From the NCBI RefSeq assembly GCF_964355755.1, contig NC_092671.1, forward strand, positions 12,194,501 through 12,258,500: 64,000 nucleotides of DNA, written 5' to 3'. The notes beneath the pieces are model-generated. The model was not told the DNA's origin and did no database searches. It saw only the letters and a list, made by a program, of their open reading frames with translations. This DNA comes from Antedon mediterranea (lineage: Eukaryota; Echinodermata; Crinoidea; Comatulida; Antedonidae). A program made the position numbers and the translations under genes. Below are positions 11,195 through 23,574 of the stretch, piece by piece; within the stretch, counting starts at the first letter, position 1, and each line of letters starts with the position of its first letter.

Positions 11195-11508
11195 GAGACG
11201 TTTATTTCCACAGAGGTAATTTATATGAGATGAAAGTTTATGGAGGTTGATATTTATTTTAAGCAAGTTAGGCCTACTACTCTCGTTTGATAGTCATTAT
11301 TTGGATACCGGTAGTCATGATATAAACTAAGATGGTACAAATTATATTTATAATTTATGAAGAGAATCCTATAATTTGATTGGTTGATAATCGTGCTACT
11401 ATACTTAACGATGTATATTCATTATTTCTAACCTTATATACCGCTAATTATGACCTTGTGTTCTAATTGCTCTTCATCTGAACACAAAACTACAAAATAT
11501 CAAAAGAT
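11195..11508 (+). repeat. Duplicated promoter block, copy 1
   Basis: About 315 bp from GAGACGTTTATTTCCACAG to TACAAAATATCAAAA, repeated at 17515-17842. It includes the CCAAT and TATATA elements, but no signal exon follows. Confidence 0.8.
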
Positions 11509-12325
11509 AAAAGCAGGAGAAACCCCATTTTCCAATTTTTTTTTCTCCGGTCATGGGACCGGAATCCGGACTCAATGTGAACTCACTATATCTTGTTTCC
11601 AGATGTCATCCTTAAATTAGTTGTATTTGCTTATTTGCATACATTTATAAACTTATTATTTTAATCATGCTAATTTATTAAAATATATATGACATTTGGT
11701 AATAGTGCGTGATAATGCCAAATGTTATAGACCTATGATAAAAACGACAATGCTTGAATAATTATAATCTTGACATTTCGTTGTTGATCGATCGGTGTTA
11801 AGCCTACTTTTATGAGTCAATAAACGATGGTGATAATGTATTAAAACTTATGCATAGTGTTAAAGTCAATAGCAGAAAAGATATAAATATCAATTAAAAA
11901 ATGGTTGTTGGTTTTTTATTTGCTTATTCATTTATAAACTTAGTTAATCTTGCTAATTTATTCAAATATATGCGGTATGATATTTAATAATAAACGATAA
12001 TTTATTAAAACTTATGCATTTAATGGGAAAGAGAATATCATGAAAAGTAAAAAATCAATCATAAATTGTTTGTTGTTTTTTATTTGATTGCATAAATTTA
12101 ACAACAAATATATAACTAATAATATAACATTATATATGTATATGTATATAATTGGTGGACAGGAATAAAAAGAAATACAACAAAGGAGACAGGGTGGTCA
12201 ATGGTGGGTGGAGACTGAATAAATGTAGAAAACAAAGAAGGTAGCTTGGTAGAGATATAAAAAAATTTGGAATGGAACTAAGAAACAGCTTAAATTGTGG
12301 TTAATATTGAAACTAAAATGTTGGT
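11509..12325. other. Intergenic relics of cluster 5' flanks
   Basis: The phrase 'ttgcatacatttataaact...tgctaatttatt' recurs at about 11635, 11925 and 12100, showing repeated copying of an upstream flank. No exon is supported. Confidence 0.5.
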
Positions 12326-12332
12326 GTAGTCA

Positions 12333-12420
12333 ATAGAATATTATTAATAATAATAATAATAATAACATTAACAATAACAATAATAATAACACTAATAATA
12401 ATAATAATAATAATAATAAC
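12333..12420 (+). repeat. AAT/AAC microsatellite
   Basis: A run of AAT triplets interspersed with AAC, directly followed by a 'tttatagcgcacatacc' SINE-type segment. Confidence 0.85.
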
Positions 12421-12619
12421 AGGATTTTTATAGCGCACATACCACTCAAGAATGCTCAAGGCGCATTCAAAAAAATAAACAAATCATACAAATGCCCGAC
12501 AAATAAAATGCAATTTCTTTGGAGGGTCCCCATATTACCGATCTGGGAGTATGTTCCTAATGTTAAGGCCAAAAGGTTTTGTGGTTTTAAGTGGTAATTC
12601 CCAGTGGTTTTCTTTGTAT

Positions 12620-12850
12620 TTGCGAGTTGTGGCTTGGTGGTTATGATGCTTGGCTACCACTCCAAGGGTCCTTGGTTCAAGTCCCGTCACAGGTCAAGAT
12701 TTTTTCTAAGGACAAAATTACAACTCCACTCCCAAAGACTTTGTTTATGTAGAGCATCTTGTGTATGTTTGTCTTGTGAACCTTTGAGGGTCCCTAATGA
12801 TCAGCAATTGCTGGATGGATCACCCTCACCCTATCGTTTAAAAAAAAAGT
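12620..12850 (+). repeat. tRNA-derived SINE
   Basis: The A-box-like TTGTGGCTTGGTGGTTATG and B-box-like GGTTCAAGTCC are about 50 bp apart, followed by a tRNA-unrelated body and a terminal A run (12839-12848). A diverged minus-strand copy lies at 60820-60950 with the same GATCAGCAATTGC and GATGGATCACCCT phrases. Confidence 0.75.
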
Positions 12851-12949
12851 TTTGTCGCTCCATTTTACATCGTGGTCTATTGCAATAACTCTGAAATTTG
12901 CAATTGAGTGACCAGCTGAATTAAAATGTTTGGAAATGATAAGCTTTAC

Positions 12950-13133
12950 GATGTTATTTTTATCTGCTTATATTTACATAAATAATAATAAATAAATAAA
13001 ATTTATCATTATTATTTTCTATTGCGCTATAATGTATTTAAATATATAAATATCACCCTGTGCCTAAACATTTATTAATCAAGTTGTGCAAAGCAAGCTT
13101 GCAAGTTACGGATTTACCTGGGTTTCAATAACA
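12950..13133 (+). promoter_or_regulatory. Promoter and 5' untranslated exon of peptide gene 3
   Basis: TATATAAATA (13043-13052) follows TATTGCGCTATAAT. About 30 bp later comes an untranslated exon with CAAGTTGTGCAAAGCAAGC, ending AATAACA before gtaagt at 13134. The block is repeated before genes 4 and 5 (26930-27074, 37570-37708). Confidence 0.68.
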
Positions 13134-13395
13134 GTAAGTTATCTGCTAGCTAAACACAAAAACAATTATTTTTAAAACATGATTTTTATATAAGGATTAA
13201 GACACATGTATTCAAAATACATTAAATGTCAACCGAATTTTCTTTATTTTTTTATAATTTAATTTTTATTCTTTTTTTTTTTGGTAATTAATTAATTAGT
13301 TGGTTTTTCAATTAGCTCTTTGCTCTATTTTGTTCATAATATGTCTTATTATCATTATTTGTCCGTTCTTCGTAGAGTTCATTCCAGAAAACAAG

Positions 13396-16300
13396 ATGCT
13401 TCGATTTACAATAATATTAATGTTAATATCGTGCTGTCAACCTAATGAGACACCTCACCGATCTAATAAAGGTTAGAAAAGTGGCAGAATTAGACCACTT
13501 AAATCTTTTAGTATTACAAACATAATACACCGCTTTTTATAATTCGGTAGTTTGAATATTTGTATTTTTTTTTATCGTATTTTTCTTTTTTTTTAATGTC
13601 TTCCTTATAAGTATTAAATGTATTTTATATTCTGTATCTTGCCAAAGAAGACAATTTTTCAAAATAGTCTATATTCTTTACGAATAAAGTGTATCTATGT
13701 CTAGTCGTTCTTTGGATAGTAGGCCTAAATGCCGTCATGATAGAAACTGTATTAAGTGTAGATTTATAATTTGAGAAGAGTATCCTGTAATTTGATTGGT
13801 TGATAATCGTCTTACAGGCCTACTTGTTAAGCGTAATGTAATGCGACATTTATATAGCGCAATTTCATGAAGATCAGAGCGCTGTGGACTTAGATGTTAC
13901 ACCATTTCTACAACATTCTTCTCCCCTAAGGGTCACATCGTGTCATCGGCAGCCAACTACGGCGCCATTACGTCTGTCCACGACAGTGTGTGGGGGTGCG
14001 TGTGTGTGTGTGAACTAGTACACCGGGGCAACCCCCTACTCGTCTCGAAAGATGTACAGTACTAGGTTCTTTAAAGTGCACACGAGCAATATACATACAC
14101 TGGTATATAGTCCTTATTATCCGAGAAGACTTGTTCTACCACCAGAACCATGGAGCGTAGTGAGCCTCGAACCCTTGCAGATGTTATAGCAATGGATTAC
14201 GGTTCCACTGTCTTAACCGCTCGGCCACTCATTACAATTAAACGATTACAATTAAAATAATGCAATACTAACGTCATCAAAACTCTGGAGTTTACAAACA
14301 CTGGTCAACTCAGGCGTTGTTTATGTGCGATGCATCGCAGAAGAACCGGTATTTTAGTCTTAATTAATTATTGGGATATTTTAATAAATCCCACATATGG
14401 TTTGTTTTCTTAAAGTGAAGCCATGTGGTGATAGTTGGTGTACGCCTACACATTGCGAATTTGACCCGGAACGCAATACACATTATTGTGGTACGTTATT
14501 ATATTTGTATTCATAGCAAACATTAGTCTGCTCAAGGATGACTTGCCTCTTAAAGCTCAGGTACAGGCATGAATTTTAAATATAATATCTGGTTAATTAA
14601 TACATAAATCAAATATTTGTTACAGAAATCAAGACGAAAAAACATGAATATCCCTTAATATGGCCAAATACAAAATTTGGCAAAATTCTGCCATAAAAAC
14701 CAGGAAGACTTTTTTCAGTAGTTTGGTAGTTTAAAGATGTATTGTCCCTTTGACTAATTTCAAAAAAAATTTTTTTTTTAAATTTTGAAAAAAAGGGGGT
14801 CATTTTGAAGTATCATAATAGTTATTAACTTTCACCAAAAATTAATCGAAAAAAAAAATAATTTAACCGAAATAAAGATGTTTTTTTGTTCAAAAAATAA
14901 CTTTGACTTCCAGTCAAAGTTTTCAATCAAAACATATCTCATAATGCAACGCGCTTGTTTGGCTACTCTGTATGCATAATCATAAAACTTCTTCGCGATC
15001 TGTGTGAAAACACCTTCTCAACCGTGACGAGTTGTAAACAATCCTAATTAGCATCATATATAATGCATACTCATGGTTTGAAATCTTTGTTTACTTTCGC
15101 TTGCGACGATTTCCCAGACGAAATGTAATCTAATTAATTTACCTGTTAATTACGTAAACTTGTTGTTTTTGGCTCGATTTTTCGACTTAAAGTGAATAAC
15201 TTTAATATTACTTTGATATGGCTAATTTGAATTTAGAATATTTTTTTTTCATTTTTTGTGTTTCAAGGGACAATACATCTTTAAGCTAATGTAATAACAT
15301 GTCTGGTGACTCCCTAGAAGGTGAAAAAAGATGATGGATATACGATGGATAATTTTTGCTATAGCATGAAAATAAAAATCTGAAGTTGAATAAAAATAAC
15401 AGAAATGTAAAATTCAAGTTATATTACCTATATTTAGTCATCTAACATTTTTTACCACCCCGTTTATTTTTCATAGCTTTTTAAAATTTTACAAAATTTG
15501 TGTACAAAAGAATAGAGATTGTACTTTGTATTTTCAACACGCTCGTGTAACACAAATAAAATCCCCCAAAATATATAAAATATGGGGTAAACTATAGATC
15601 GATAATTATTGGAATGATGATCAATAGAAATGTTTGCCCGCACCTGGCCTTTAAAGTAAAAATTAATATTATGTATGATATTAATTATATTCAATGATAC
15701 ATTTTGTAGGTAAACGTCAGTTGAAGAACCGGTATTTTAGTCTTAATTAATGATTGTGATATTTTAATAAATCACACATATGGTTTGTTTTTCCTAAAGT
15801 GGAGCCATGTGGTGATAGTTGGTGTATGCCTACACATTGCATATTTTACCACGAACACAATACACATTATTGTGGTAAGTTATTATATTTGTATTCATAG
15901 CAAGCATTAGTCTGCTCAAGGATGACTTGCGTCTTAAAGTAAAAATAATTTGAGTTACACATTAATATTATGTATGATATTAATTATAATACAATGATAC
16001 ATTTTGTAGGAAACGTCAGTTGAATACTGCATACAAAGCTAAATTGTGATTAAACTAACAGCTCGGCCACTTACTCATTACAATTAAACGATTACAATTG
16101 AAATAATGCAATAAACTGTACTAACGTCATCAAAACTCTGGAGTTTACACACACTCGTCAACTCAGGCGTTTATGTGCGACGCATCGCAGAAGAACCGGT
16201 ATTTTAGTCTTAATTAATCATTGTGATATTTTAATAAATCACACATATGATTTGTTTTCTTAAAGTGGGGCCATGTGGTGATAGTTGGTGTATGCCTAAG

Positions 16301-16967
16301 CATGTATGCAATTTTGACCCGGAACGCAATACACATAATTGTGGTAAGTTATTATATTTGTATTCATAGCAAACATTAGTCTGCTCAAGGATGACTTGCG
16401 CCTTAAAGTAAAAATAATTTGAGTTACATACTAATATTATGTATGATATTAATTATATTTAATGATACATTTTGTAGGAAACGTCAGTTGAACATTGCAT
16501 ACAAAGCTAATGTGGTTAAACTAACAGCTCGGCCACTTACTCATTACAATTAAACGATTACAATTAAAATAATGCAATACTAACGTCATCAAAGCTCTGG
16601 AGTTTACACACACTCGTCAACTCAGGCGTTTATGAGCGACGCATCGCAGAAGAACCGGTATTTTAGTCTTAATTAATTATTGTGATATTTTAATAAATCA
16701 CACATTTGATTTGTTTTCTTAAAGTGGAGCCATGTGGTGACAGTATGTGTATGCCTAAGCATGTATGCAACTTTGACCCGGAACGCAATACACATTTTTG
16801 TGGTAAGTTATTATATTTTTATTTATAGCAAACATTAGTCTGCTCAATGATGGATCATTTTCTTAAATTATGTTTCTCACACTTTTGTTACACACTTTTT
16901 TTTTACAGCTAGCGATGACTTCACTGTTTTTGGCAGCCATGGAGATCTTGCAAGATCATTTGGTTAA
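13396..16967 (+). CDS. Secreted peptide precursor, cluster gene 3 (four 4-Cys modules)
   Basis: Coding exons 13396-13471, 14416-14490, 15800-15874, 16266-16343, 16725-16802 and 16909-16967; all introns are phase 1, and 441 bases give 146 aa plus TAA. Exon 1 is a signal peptide (MLRFTIILMLISCC). Four tandem exons each code a module beginning PCGDSWC or PCGDSMC: modules 1-2 have C-x4-C-x4-C-x9-C, modules 3-4 have a Val inserted before the third Cys and x10 before the fourth. The tail ends FTVFGSHGDLARSFG, and the final Gly suggests an RSF-amide end. AATAAA is at 17064-17069. The exon upstream of 13396 is untranslated. Amidation and secretion are inferences; the function is unknown. Confidence 0.82.
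13556..13830 (+). repeat. Duplicate of 10560-10840 segment
   Basis: Shared phrases include GTATCTTGCCAAAGAAGACA, TACGAATAAAGTGTATCTA and GTAATTTGATTGGTTGATAA. This is a segmental duplication carrying the CCAAT part of the type-B promoter into intron 2 of gene 3. Confidence 0.8.
13835..14238 (-). repeat. tRNA-Leu/Ser-like SINE
   Basis: On the minus strand the element begins GTGGCCGAGCGGTTAAGAC (A box) and carries GGTTCGAGGCTC (B box) about 50 bp on, then a long body with a (GT)n patch. The end phrase 'cagctcggccactta' was copied with later Cys exons at about 16057 and 16525. Confidence 0.72.
14731..15294. mobile_element. Non-autonomous TIR element (TTAAAGATGTATTGTCCC ends)
   Basis: Ends TTAAAGATGTATTGTCCC and its reverse complement enclose ~560 bp without a transposase ORF. 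A shorter relative with the same ends lies at 45339-45569. It sits in the intron between Cys exons 1 and 2 of gene 3. Confidence 0.8.
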
Positions 16968-17063
16968 ATAAATTGCCTTCGATAAAATGGTTGATGCTCT
17001 GAAATGCATAAAGATAATGTGTACGTTTTGTGTGCTTAGAGGCCCAATTCTCGGTGGTGGTAG

Positions 17064-17069
17064 AATAAA
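17064..17069 (+). terminator. Polyadenylation signal of peptide gene 3
   Basis: AATAAA within 'ggtagaataaaataacata', ~97 bases after the stop codon. Confidence 0.65.
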
Positions 17070-17514
17070 ATAACATATGCTTCTTGTTTTGTTTGTCTTT
17101 CTTCTTCTTCTAAGCGTCATATTTCTATATATAGGTATTTATTCATAAAAAAACACATAAATAGTACAAACAGAAGGCAGCCAACGGCTGAATAATTCTG
17201 CAAACAACGTACAAAGCAAAAATTCAAAAGAATCTAACAACAATATAATAAGTATAACACAGTAAATCAAATCATTAATAAGCCGTTAAAATTCTTTAAA
17301 ATGCCTAAAGACCCAGATTCAGTCGGTAATCATTAATTCATTCATTATTATTAATGCTATAATTTCAGTACTTAATTTTTGTGTGTATCTGTTAAACCCA
17401 CAATTCTCGTGCACCAATTGGTGGACAGCGATCACGAAAATTATGCGTGCGCTACAATTGCACAGTTTAATTCCACTATTTTGTTATAAAATCCACGTTA
17501 CGCGGAATATCAGC
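17070..17514. other. Intergenic, no gene seen
   Basis: AT-rich spacer between the 3' end of gene 3 and the second promoter block. No supported feature. Confidence 0.45.
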
Positions 17515-17842
17515 GAGACGTTTATTTCCACAGAGGTAATTTATATGAGATGAAAGTTTATGGAGGTGGATATTTATTTTAAGAAAGTTAGGCCTACTAC
17601 TCTCGTCTGATAGTCATTATTTCGATACCGGTAGTAAATGTCGTCATAATAGAAACTAAGATGGTACAAATTAAAATTATTTATAATTTATGAAGAGAAT
17701 CATGTAATTTGATTGGTTGATAATCGTGCTACTATACTTATGATGAATATTCATTATTTCTAACCTTACATAACCGCTAATTATAAACTTGTGTTCTAAT
17801 TTATTGCTCTTCATCTGAACACAAAACTACAAAATATCAAAA
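17515..17842 (+). repeat. Duplicated promoter block, copy 2
   Basis: Matches 11195-11508 over its whole length, including GATTGG (17711-17716) and TTCATCTGAACACAAAACTAC. The TATA element is altered (TACATAA). The Penelope-like element begins right after it. Confidence 0.8.
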
Positions 17843-20800
17843 TGTTTCTCAATAATAGCCCGTAATGGAGGCAACCTAGGGTGATAGGATGTGACCAATG
17901 GCAATCTGGTCGGGTTTGGCTGACGTGGTTTTACGTCAGCGTTTGACATCGAGGAATATCTTTTGCTTTCTTTATAGCAGTTTCGATGTATTCCTTCTTG
18001 TAATTTCTATTCCGGAAATGTCCGGTTAGACTGCCGGTTAGTTCTTCGGTATGATTCTGAAAATCTAAATCTGAAGAACAGATTCGTCTGATACGTAATG
18101 CTTAACTGTACGGTATGTTCTTAGTACAGTGTCGGGGATGACAACTGCTAGGGAGCAGGTACATATTTTTGTCCGTGGGTTTACGGAATATGTCAGTTTT
18201 GAGTTTACCATTTTCTTTGGTCACTATAGTGTCCAAAAAATCAACGCTACTAGTGGATTTGGTAGCTGTAAATTTGATAGTTGGGTGTGCTGAATTAATA
18301 TTGAGAGGAAAAGATTCCAAATTATCTTCACCATAGGTCCAGATCATGAATATGTCGTCAATGTATCTAAACCAAACAAGTGGTTTATTAGGTTGGAGGG
18401 ACAGAAAATTGGCCTCAACTTGTCCCATAAATAAATTTGCAAAAGATGGCGCCATTTGTGTGCCCATTGCTGTGCCATGAATTTGAAGGTAATGGTCATT
18501 TCCAAAAATTGTTGGTTGTTAGAATCAACATGACCAGTTCTCGTAAATGAGCTTTAGTAGGCGTTTTGCCTGGAATTTGTAAGTAATTTAAAATACATGC
18601 GTCGGCTCCTTCTTCGTGAGGGATATTAGTATACAATGATGAAACATCTAATGTAGCCAGAACAGAATTATTAGGTAAATTTTGAATTTGGTTAATTTTG
18701 CGGATAAAATCCGTGGAGTCCTGAATGTATGAAGGGAGATCAGTCACATATGGTCTAAGTAAATCATCCACATATTCAGAAATTTTCTCTGTAGCAGTGC
18801 CATTGCCCGAAATAATGGTTCTACCAGGATTGCCTGCTTTGTGGATTTTAGGTAGGTTCTAATGTTTTTATTATATTTGGATTTCGATACCTTAAAAACA
18901 TCCCCCCTGGTTTGCGGGTATTTAGATCTTTCTGCCTCGATATTATCAAATTATGAAAGATTTTAAAAGTTTGAATTAAATCCATTCTTTTCTTTCTAAA
19001 AGCAAATCCAATAACTTCAATCTCTCTGCATATGGCTTACTCCTCAATTCATATACTAACCTTGTGGATCTCTGTTGGACTTTTTCTAAATGATTGTAAT
19101 CTTTCTGATACAGTGGTGTCCAAGAACTACCACCATATTCCAATATAGGTCTGATCATAGATTGTACAGATACATATTCTTTCTTTTCATTTCTTTCATT
19201 TATTTGGCATCTCAATAAATAACCTTAAAAATACATCAATAATATATAAAATCACCTTAAATATTAATATACATGTAATTGTTATAATATATAACTCATA
19301 CTATCAAGATACTTGAAAGATCTAGTCACCATACCGAGTATTCTGTTAGCAGATTTAACAACCTTGGAAGTAATTTATGATCAATCAGTATTCCTAAATC
19401 CGTTTCTTGAGAAACGCTATCAATACCAACTTTGTTACACCAAGGCCAATAAAGTATTCATACATCAAATTCTTTGACCTAAAATGAATGACTTTACACT
19501 TGGTCAAATTAAACGGTAGCTGCCAAAATAAAGTATTAATACATCCAATTCTTTGACCTAAAATGAATGACTTTATACTTGGTCAATTTAAACGGTAGCC
19601 GCTGCCAATCATGAGACCATTTGCACATTGCAGCTATGTCAGTCTGCATTAAATTTCTATCTGAATCGGATTTAATTATTCTGAACAACTTTGTATCGTC
19701 TGCAAAGAGCTTAATGACCGATTGGGAAATAGCGTCTGGTAGATCATTTATAAAAATGACAAATAATAATGGCCCCAGGACACTGCCCTGAGGCATTCGG
19801 CTAATAAAATCTCGCCACACCGACTTATTCCCATTTACCACAACTCTTTGTTTTCGATCACTCAAAAAAGACTCGATCCACCTTAACAAGTTGCTAGAAA
19901 TACCACAAGACCTGAGTTTAGATAGCAATCTACCATGAGGCACTTTATCAAAGGCCTTCTGAAAGTCAAAATAAATACAATCAAAAGAAAAACCTTTATC
20001 CAACCATACTGACCACAAATCAATTACCTCAATTAACTGAGTTGTACACGACTTGCCAGAGCAAAAACCATGTTGTTGATCTGAAATTAAATGATGTGAT
20101 TCTAGATGTTTGTATATTTTGTCTTTAACAAGTTTTTCCATTGACTTACACATTACAGAAGTTAAGCTAACTGGTCTTTAATTGAGAAGTTCAGACTTAT
20201 CACCTTTTTTATACAAAGGGACAACATCGGCTCTTCTCCAAGAGCATGGAACTACTCCTTCAAACATCAATTTATTAAAAAGTAAAGTAACTACTCCATC
20301 AGTTGTTTCTGAAGTTTCTTTCAATACATGAGAATTAATCATGTCTGAACCAGGAGATTTATTTACATCTAAGCTCTTGAAATATTCAATAACTTCGTCT
20401 ACTTCAAACATAACTGAATCGATCAAAGCATCCGTCTTTACTTCATCAAAATTGGGAGGTTGGGTTAAATCTTCCTCAGTAAAAACCTAAATAAAGGCAG
20501 TATTAAAAACTTCTGCTTTCATTGAATTAGAAGACACAAAAACTCCATTTTTATCTTTCAAGTCAATCTCCAACTACTGTACTAAAATGTGATATGAATT
20601 GAAATTTTCTACCTTCCTTAACAAATCTTCAAGCAACTCATTATTGGCCGGTGTACTATTGGGACTTCTATAAATACATCTGATCCAAATTGTTTCATCT
20701 GTTGAAAGTTTCAAATTTAAACAAATGGATTCAGTATACTCTGCCTTCAAACAAACGTCTAACACTGAATCCCAATACCCTGAACTGAGTTTTCTGGATG

Positions 20801-22500
20801 AAAAAACTGATACCCATTAAGACACAAACAATTGAAGTAACTTTCGAATAAATAATTCTTAGGGAAAACTTTGGTTAAAAAAATAAAATCAGGTTGTTCG
20901 TTAGCTATTCTTGCAACCAACTCATCCTTCTTATTAAACAAAGAGTCACAATTTGTGTAAAAACAAGAAAAAAAATGAAGAATTCTTTAAACTAAAGTCT
21001 TTTTCTGATTGCCTAATATGTTCTGTGTTAAATACGCTGAGGTTTTTTCTTTATATGGCCACATCAAATTTCTAGATCCTTCTCGCCCGCCTCGATCCTA
21101 GCATTTAAAGCATGCCGCAACTTTTTATATTCAGACCGCTCTGCTTGGGTTCTATCATGAGATATACTTATATTACAATCTTTATTATTACGGACGCCAT
21201 GCATAAATCTAAACTTGTTCTCCTCATCAAAAAATATAGTTTTTAACGGCCTATATCTATCATCCTCTCGTTTGCCAAGCCTATGACAAAATTTTACTGA
21301 CAATTCTCCATCAATTAACTTCTTTAGCGAGTTAAAATCCTGCAATTTCCTCTTTTTACCATCAGCAGAGTCACCCTCCTTAAGTTTAAAGACAATAACA
21401 TTATTTCTCCGACTAAGTCTTTCAGTCATGTCATCAAATTTCCTTTCAACCATCTCTTCGAAATTTGTATCAGTTTAGTGTTCAGTATGTGTTACTGAAA
21501 AATGTTGTATCGCATCAATATTTTTCTTAACATCTACTTTAATGCTATTAATTTCCGCTTTCATTAGATTCTGATTACTACTAACGTCGTTTAGAACTTT
21601 CATAAGATTTCCCGCTAGTGTAGTGCAAGTACGGCAATACCAAAAAATAGAAGGATCACCTTTAGTTAACAAATCATACTTCGTCTTATTCACACCTTGA
21701 CACTGCGAGTGAAACCAACATTTACACAAGCCACAAATAATTCCCCTATCTGATTTCAGAACTGGTGAATCACAGGAAGCACACTTACACAATATAATAC
21801 TTAAACAATTCATCAATGTCACTTCTATGTTGGGTATCAATTGACTTTGACTTAGTAGGCCTAGCTTTGGACCCTGGAGCAACCATTATTCCCCACCTTG
21901 AAAATATCAAAACACAAGTTCTAGGCCTAAGAAAATAATCCACAAAAATAACTTCAATCCTACGTCCCAAATATTCAAATCCAGACCAAACTTCAATTAT
22001 AACTATTAATAAACGAGTTACCAGTTAAATTGCTACAAAATAATTAGTAAAAACCTGATTTATCAAATTTCAAATCGTGATTTCTGTAAGGTTTCAAAAA
22101 CATGTCTCTCTACCTGTTAACCTGTGCCAAATGAGGTCCAATCTTAGAATCGATGGAGTGTTTTATAACCATCGCAGAAACAGATTTGGCCACCCTATCT
22201 GCAATTTCTGAGGTGGGATCCGTTGTAAGTTTACGATAATGAAGAGGATTGTTGAGCTGTCTTTAAGGACTCCTCGTCATAAAATTTGATATCCATAGCA
22301 ACAGTGGCAGAACCTTTATCAGCGGGTTTAATGATGATATCATTACGCTGACGCAACTTGGCAATGGCCTGCCTCTCTTGTTTTGAGAGATTGTCACGTT
22401 TATCTGGACTCGGGACGCAGTTTTGTACATCCTCCTCATAGCCTGAATAAATGTTTCTAAAGCTGGACAACGATTTTTAGGTGGATTCTAGGAATTTTTT
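17843..22500 (-). mobile_element. Penelope-like retroelement, split by a LINE
   Basis: The minus strand reads, from high to low: 22470-22231 (NDIIIKPADKGSATVAMD), ~22230-22116 (QLNNPLHYRKLTTDPTSEI), then after an interruption 18857-18496 (LPKIHKAGNPGRTIISGNGT; VLATLDVSSLYTNIPHEEG), 18467-18102 (MGTQMAPSFANLFMG; WFRYIDDIFMIW) and ~18100-17850 (remnants of the C-terminal region). These are Penelope-type RT blocks in correct order, with the YIDD catalytic box. Frameshifts separate them and no GIY-YIG endonuclease is visible, so it is inactive. A CR1-like LINE occupies about 18858-22115. Confidence 0.88.
18858..22115 (-). mobile_element. CR1-like LINE nested in the Penelope element
   Basis: Minus-strand order: ORF1 with a PHD-type zinc finger (21882-21475, CASCDSPVLKSDRGIICG; CWFHSQC), ORF1 remainder (21453-21064), endonuclease pieces (20941-20574), RT fingers/palm (20426-19536: WRRADVVPLYKKGDKSE, FDCIYFDFQKAFDKVPH, FADDTKLF), and RT tail (19215 to ~18870: RPILEYGGSSW, then TRGDVFK). 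The tail runs up to the Penelope fragment, and Penelope homology resumes just beyond the 5' end near 22116. Several frameshifts make it inactive. Boundaries are set by homology to within ~20 bases. Confidence 0.85.
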
Positions 22501-22567
22501 GTTTCAATTTGTTAGCGTTGCCTTTGTTTGCGTGGTGCTGCTGTCGGAAAGTCGGCAATTAATTAAT

Positions 22568-22676
<109 letters not shown>

Positions 22677-22779
22677 TAAAAAAAATAAATCAGCTTTCAG
22701 TCATCAAGTTGTCTGGCAAAGCTTGTCTGGCAAAGTTTGAATTAAAAAAAAAGTGTTTGTCATTTTTCTGATGAGCCAT

Positions 22780-23115
22780 TAAATGTGGGTGTTTTGTTTT
22801 AAATTGTTGAATATAATATTATCATAGTATTGAAACGACAATGAATACTCTACTGATATAAGTCATCGTGATTCCCTACAATAATCACTCCTACGTGCGT
22901 ATGATAAAGACATATTTCGAGAACGTATAACAATAATAGTTATAGATAATTACTTTAAATGTATCGCATATTTTTGTTATAATACCGTACGTCTTGCAAT
23001 CTTATCACACTTCATGATTTTAATATGACATTTACTGCGTTCGTTCGTACGTTCGTTCCTGCCAATCAATCAAGTGGTGTTTGTTAGAGACCTGTGTGAT
23101 TGAAACGCGATATAG
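22780..23115. other. Spacer, no gene seen
   Basis: AT-rich sequence containing a short palindromic 'cgttcgttcgtacgttcgttc' patch near 23040. No gene supported. Confidence 0.45.
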
Positions 23116-23119
23116 ACAT

Positions 23120-23565
23120 GAGACATACTTTATTATCTCCAAAAGGAGAAATTTCAGGAGCTTACAAAAACAACAATAATCATATGAAAAACAAATAAAA
23201 GGTCAGACCCACCCCCACAAGTTACCTTTTATAATCTTCATTAAAGAAACCAATACCCTTAGCTACAAACGAATCACGGTATCTGTTGGTGGCAAAAGCA
23301 AGAACTCGCATACCACTTCTGGGGATATAATGACTGATAAAAACATCATGGAGAGGATGAGGCTCATCAGTCATTATATGCTAAAACAGATTTGTAACTC
23401 TGACGCTATACATGGAGTCAACTGAAGGCAAATACACACCAGTGATTCTGCTAACTTTTCTAATCAAACGATCAAGTAACTTTCACACGCTCCCACCGGG
23501 TTTTAAAAGTGACCATTCATTGATTACGTTATCAATACATGGAATAACAAGTAAACGAGGGTGAG
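23120..23565 (-). mobile_element. LINE 3' fragment (RT C-terminus)
   Basis: The minus strand reads LLDRLIRKVSRITGVYLPSV, one stop, then HIMTDEPHPLHDVFI and RVLAFATNRYRDSFV, then TAA. This is the usual end of a CR1/Rex-type ORF2. The plus-strand 'tttattatctccaaaaggagaaatttc' at 23129 is the typical 3' UTR of such elements. It is 5'-truncated. Confidence 0.75.
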
Positions 23566-23574
23566 GTTTCTGGA

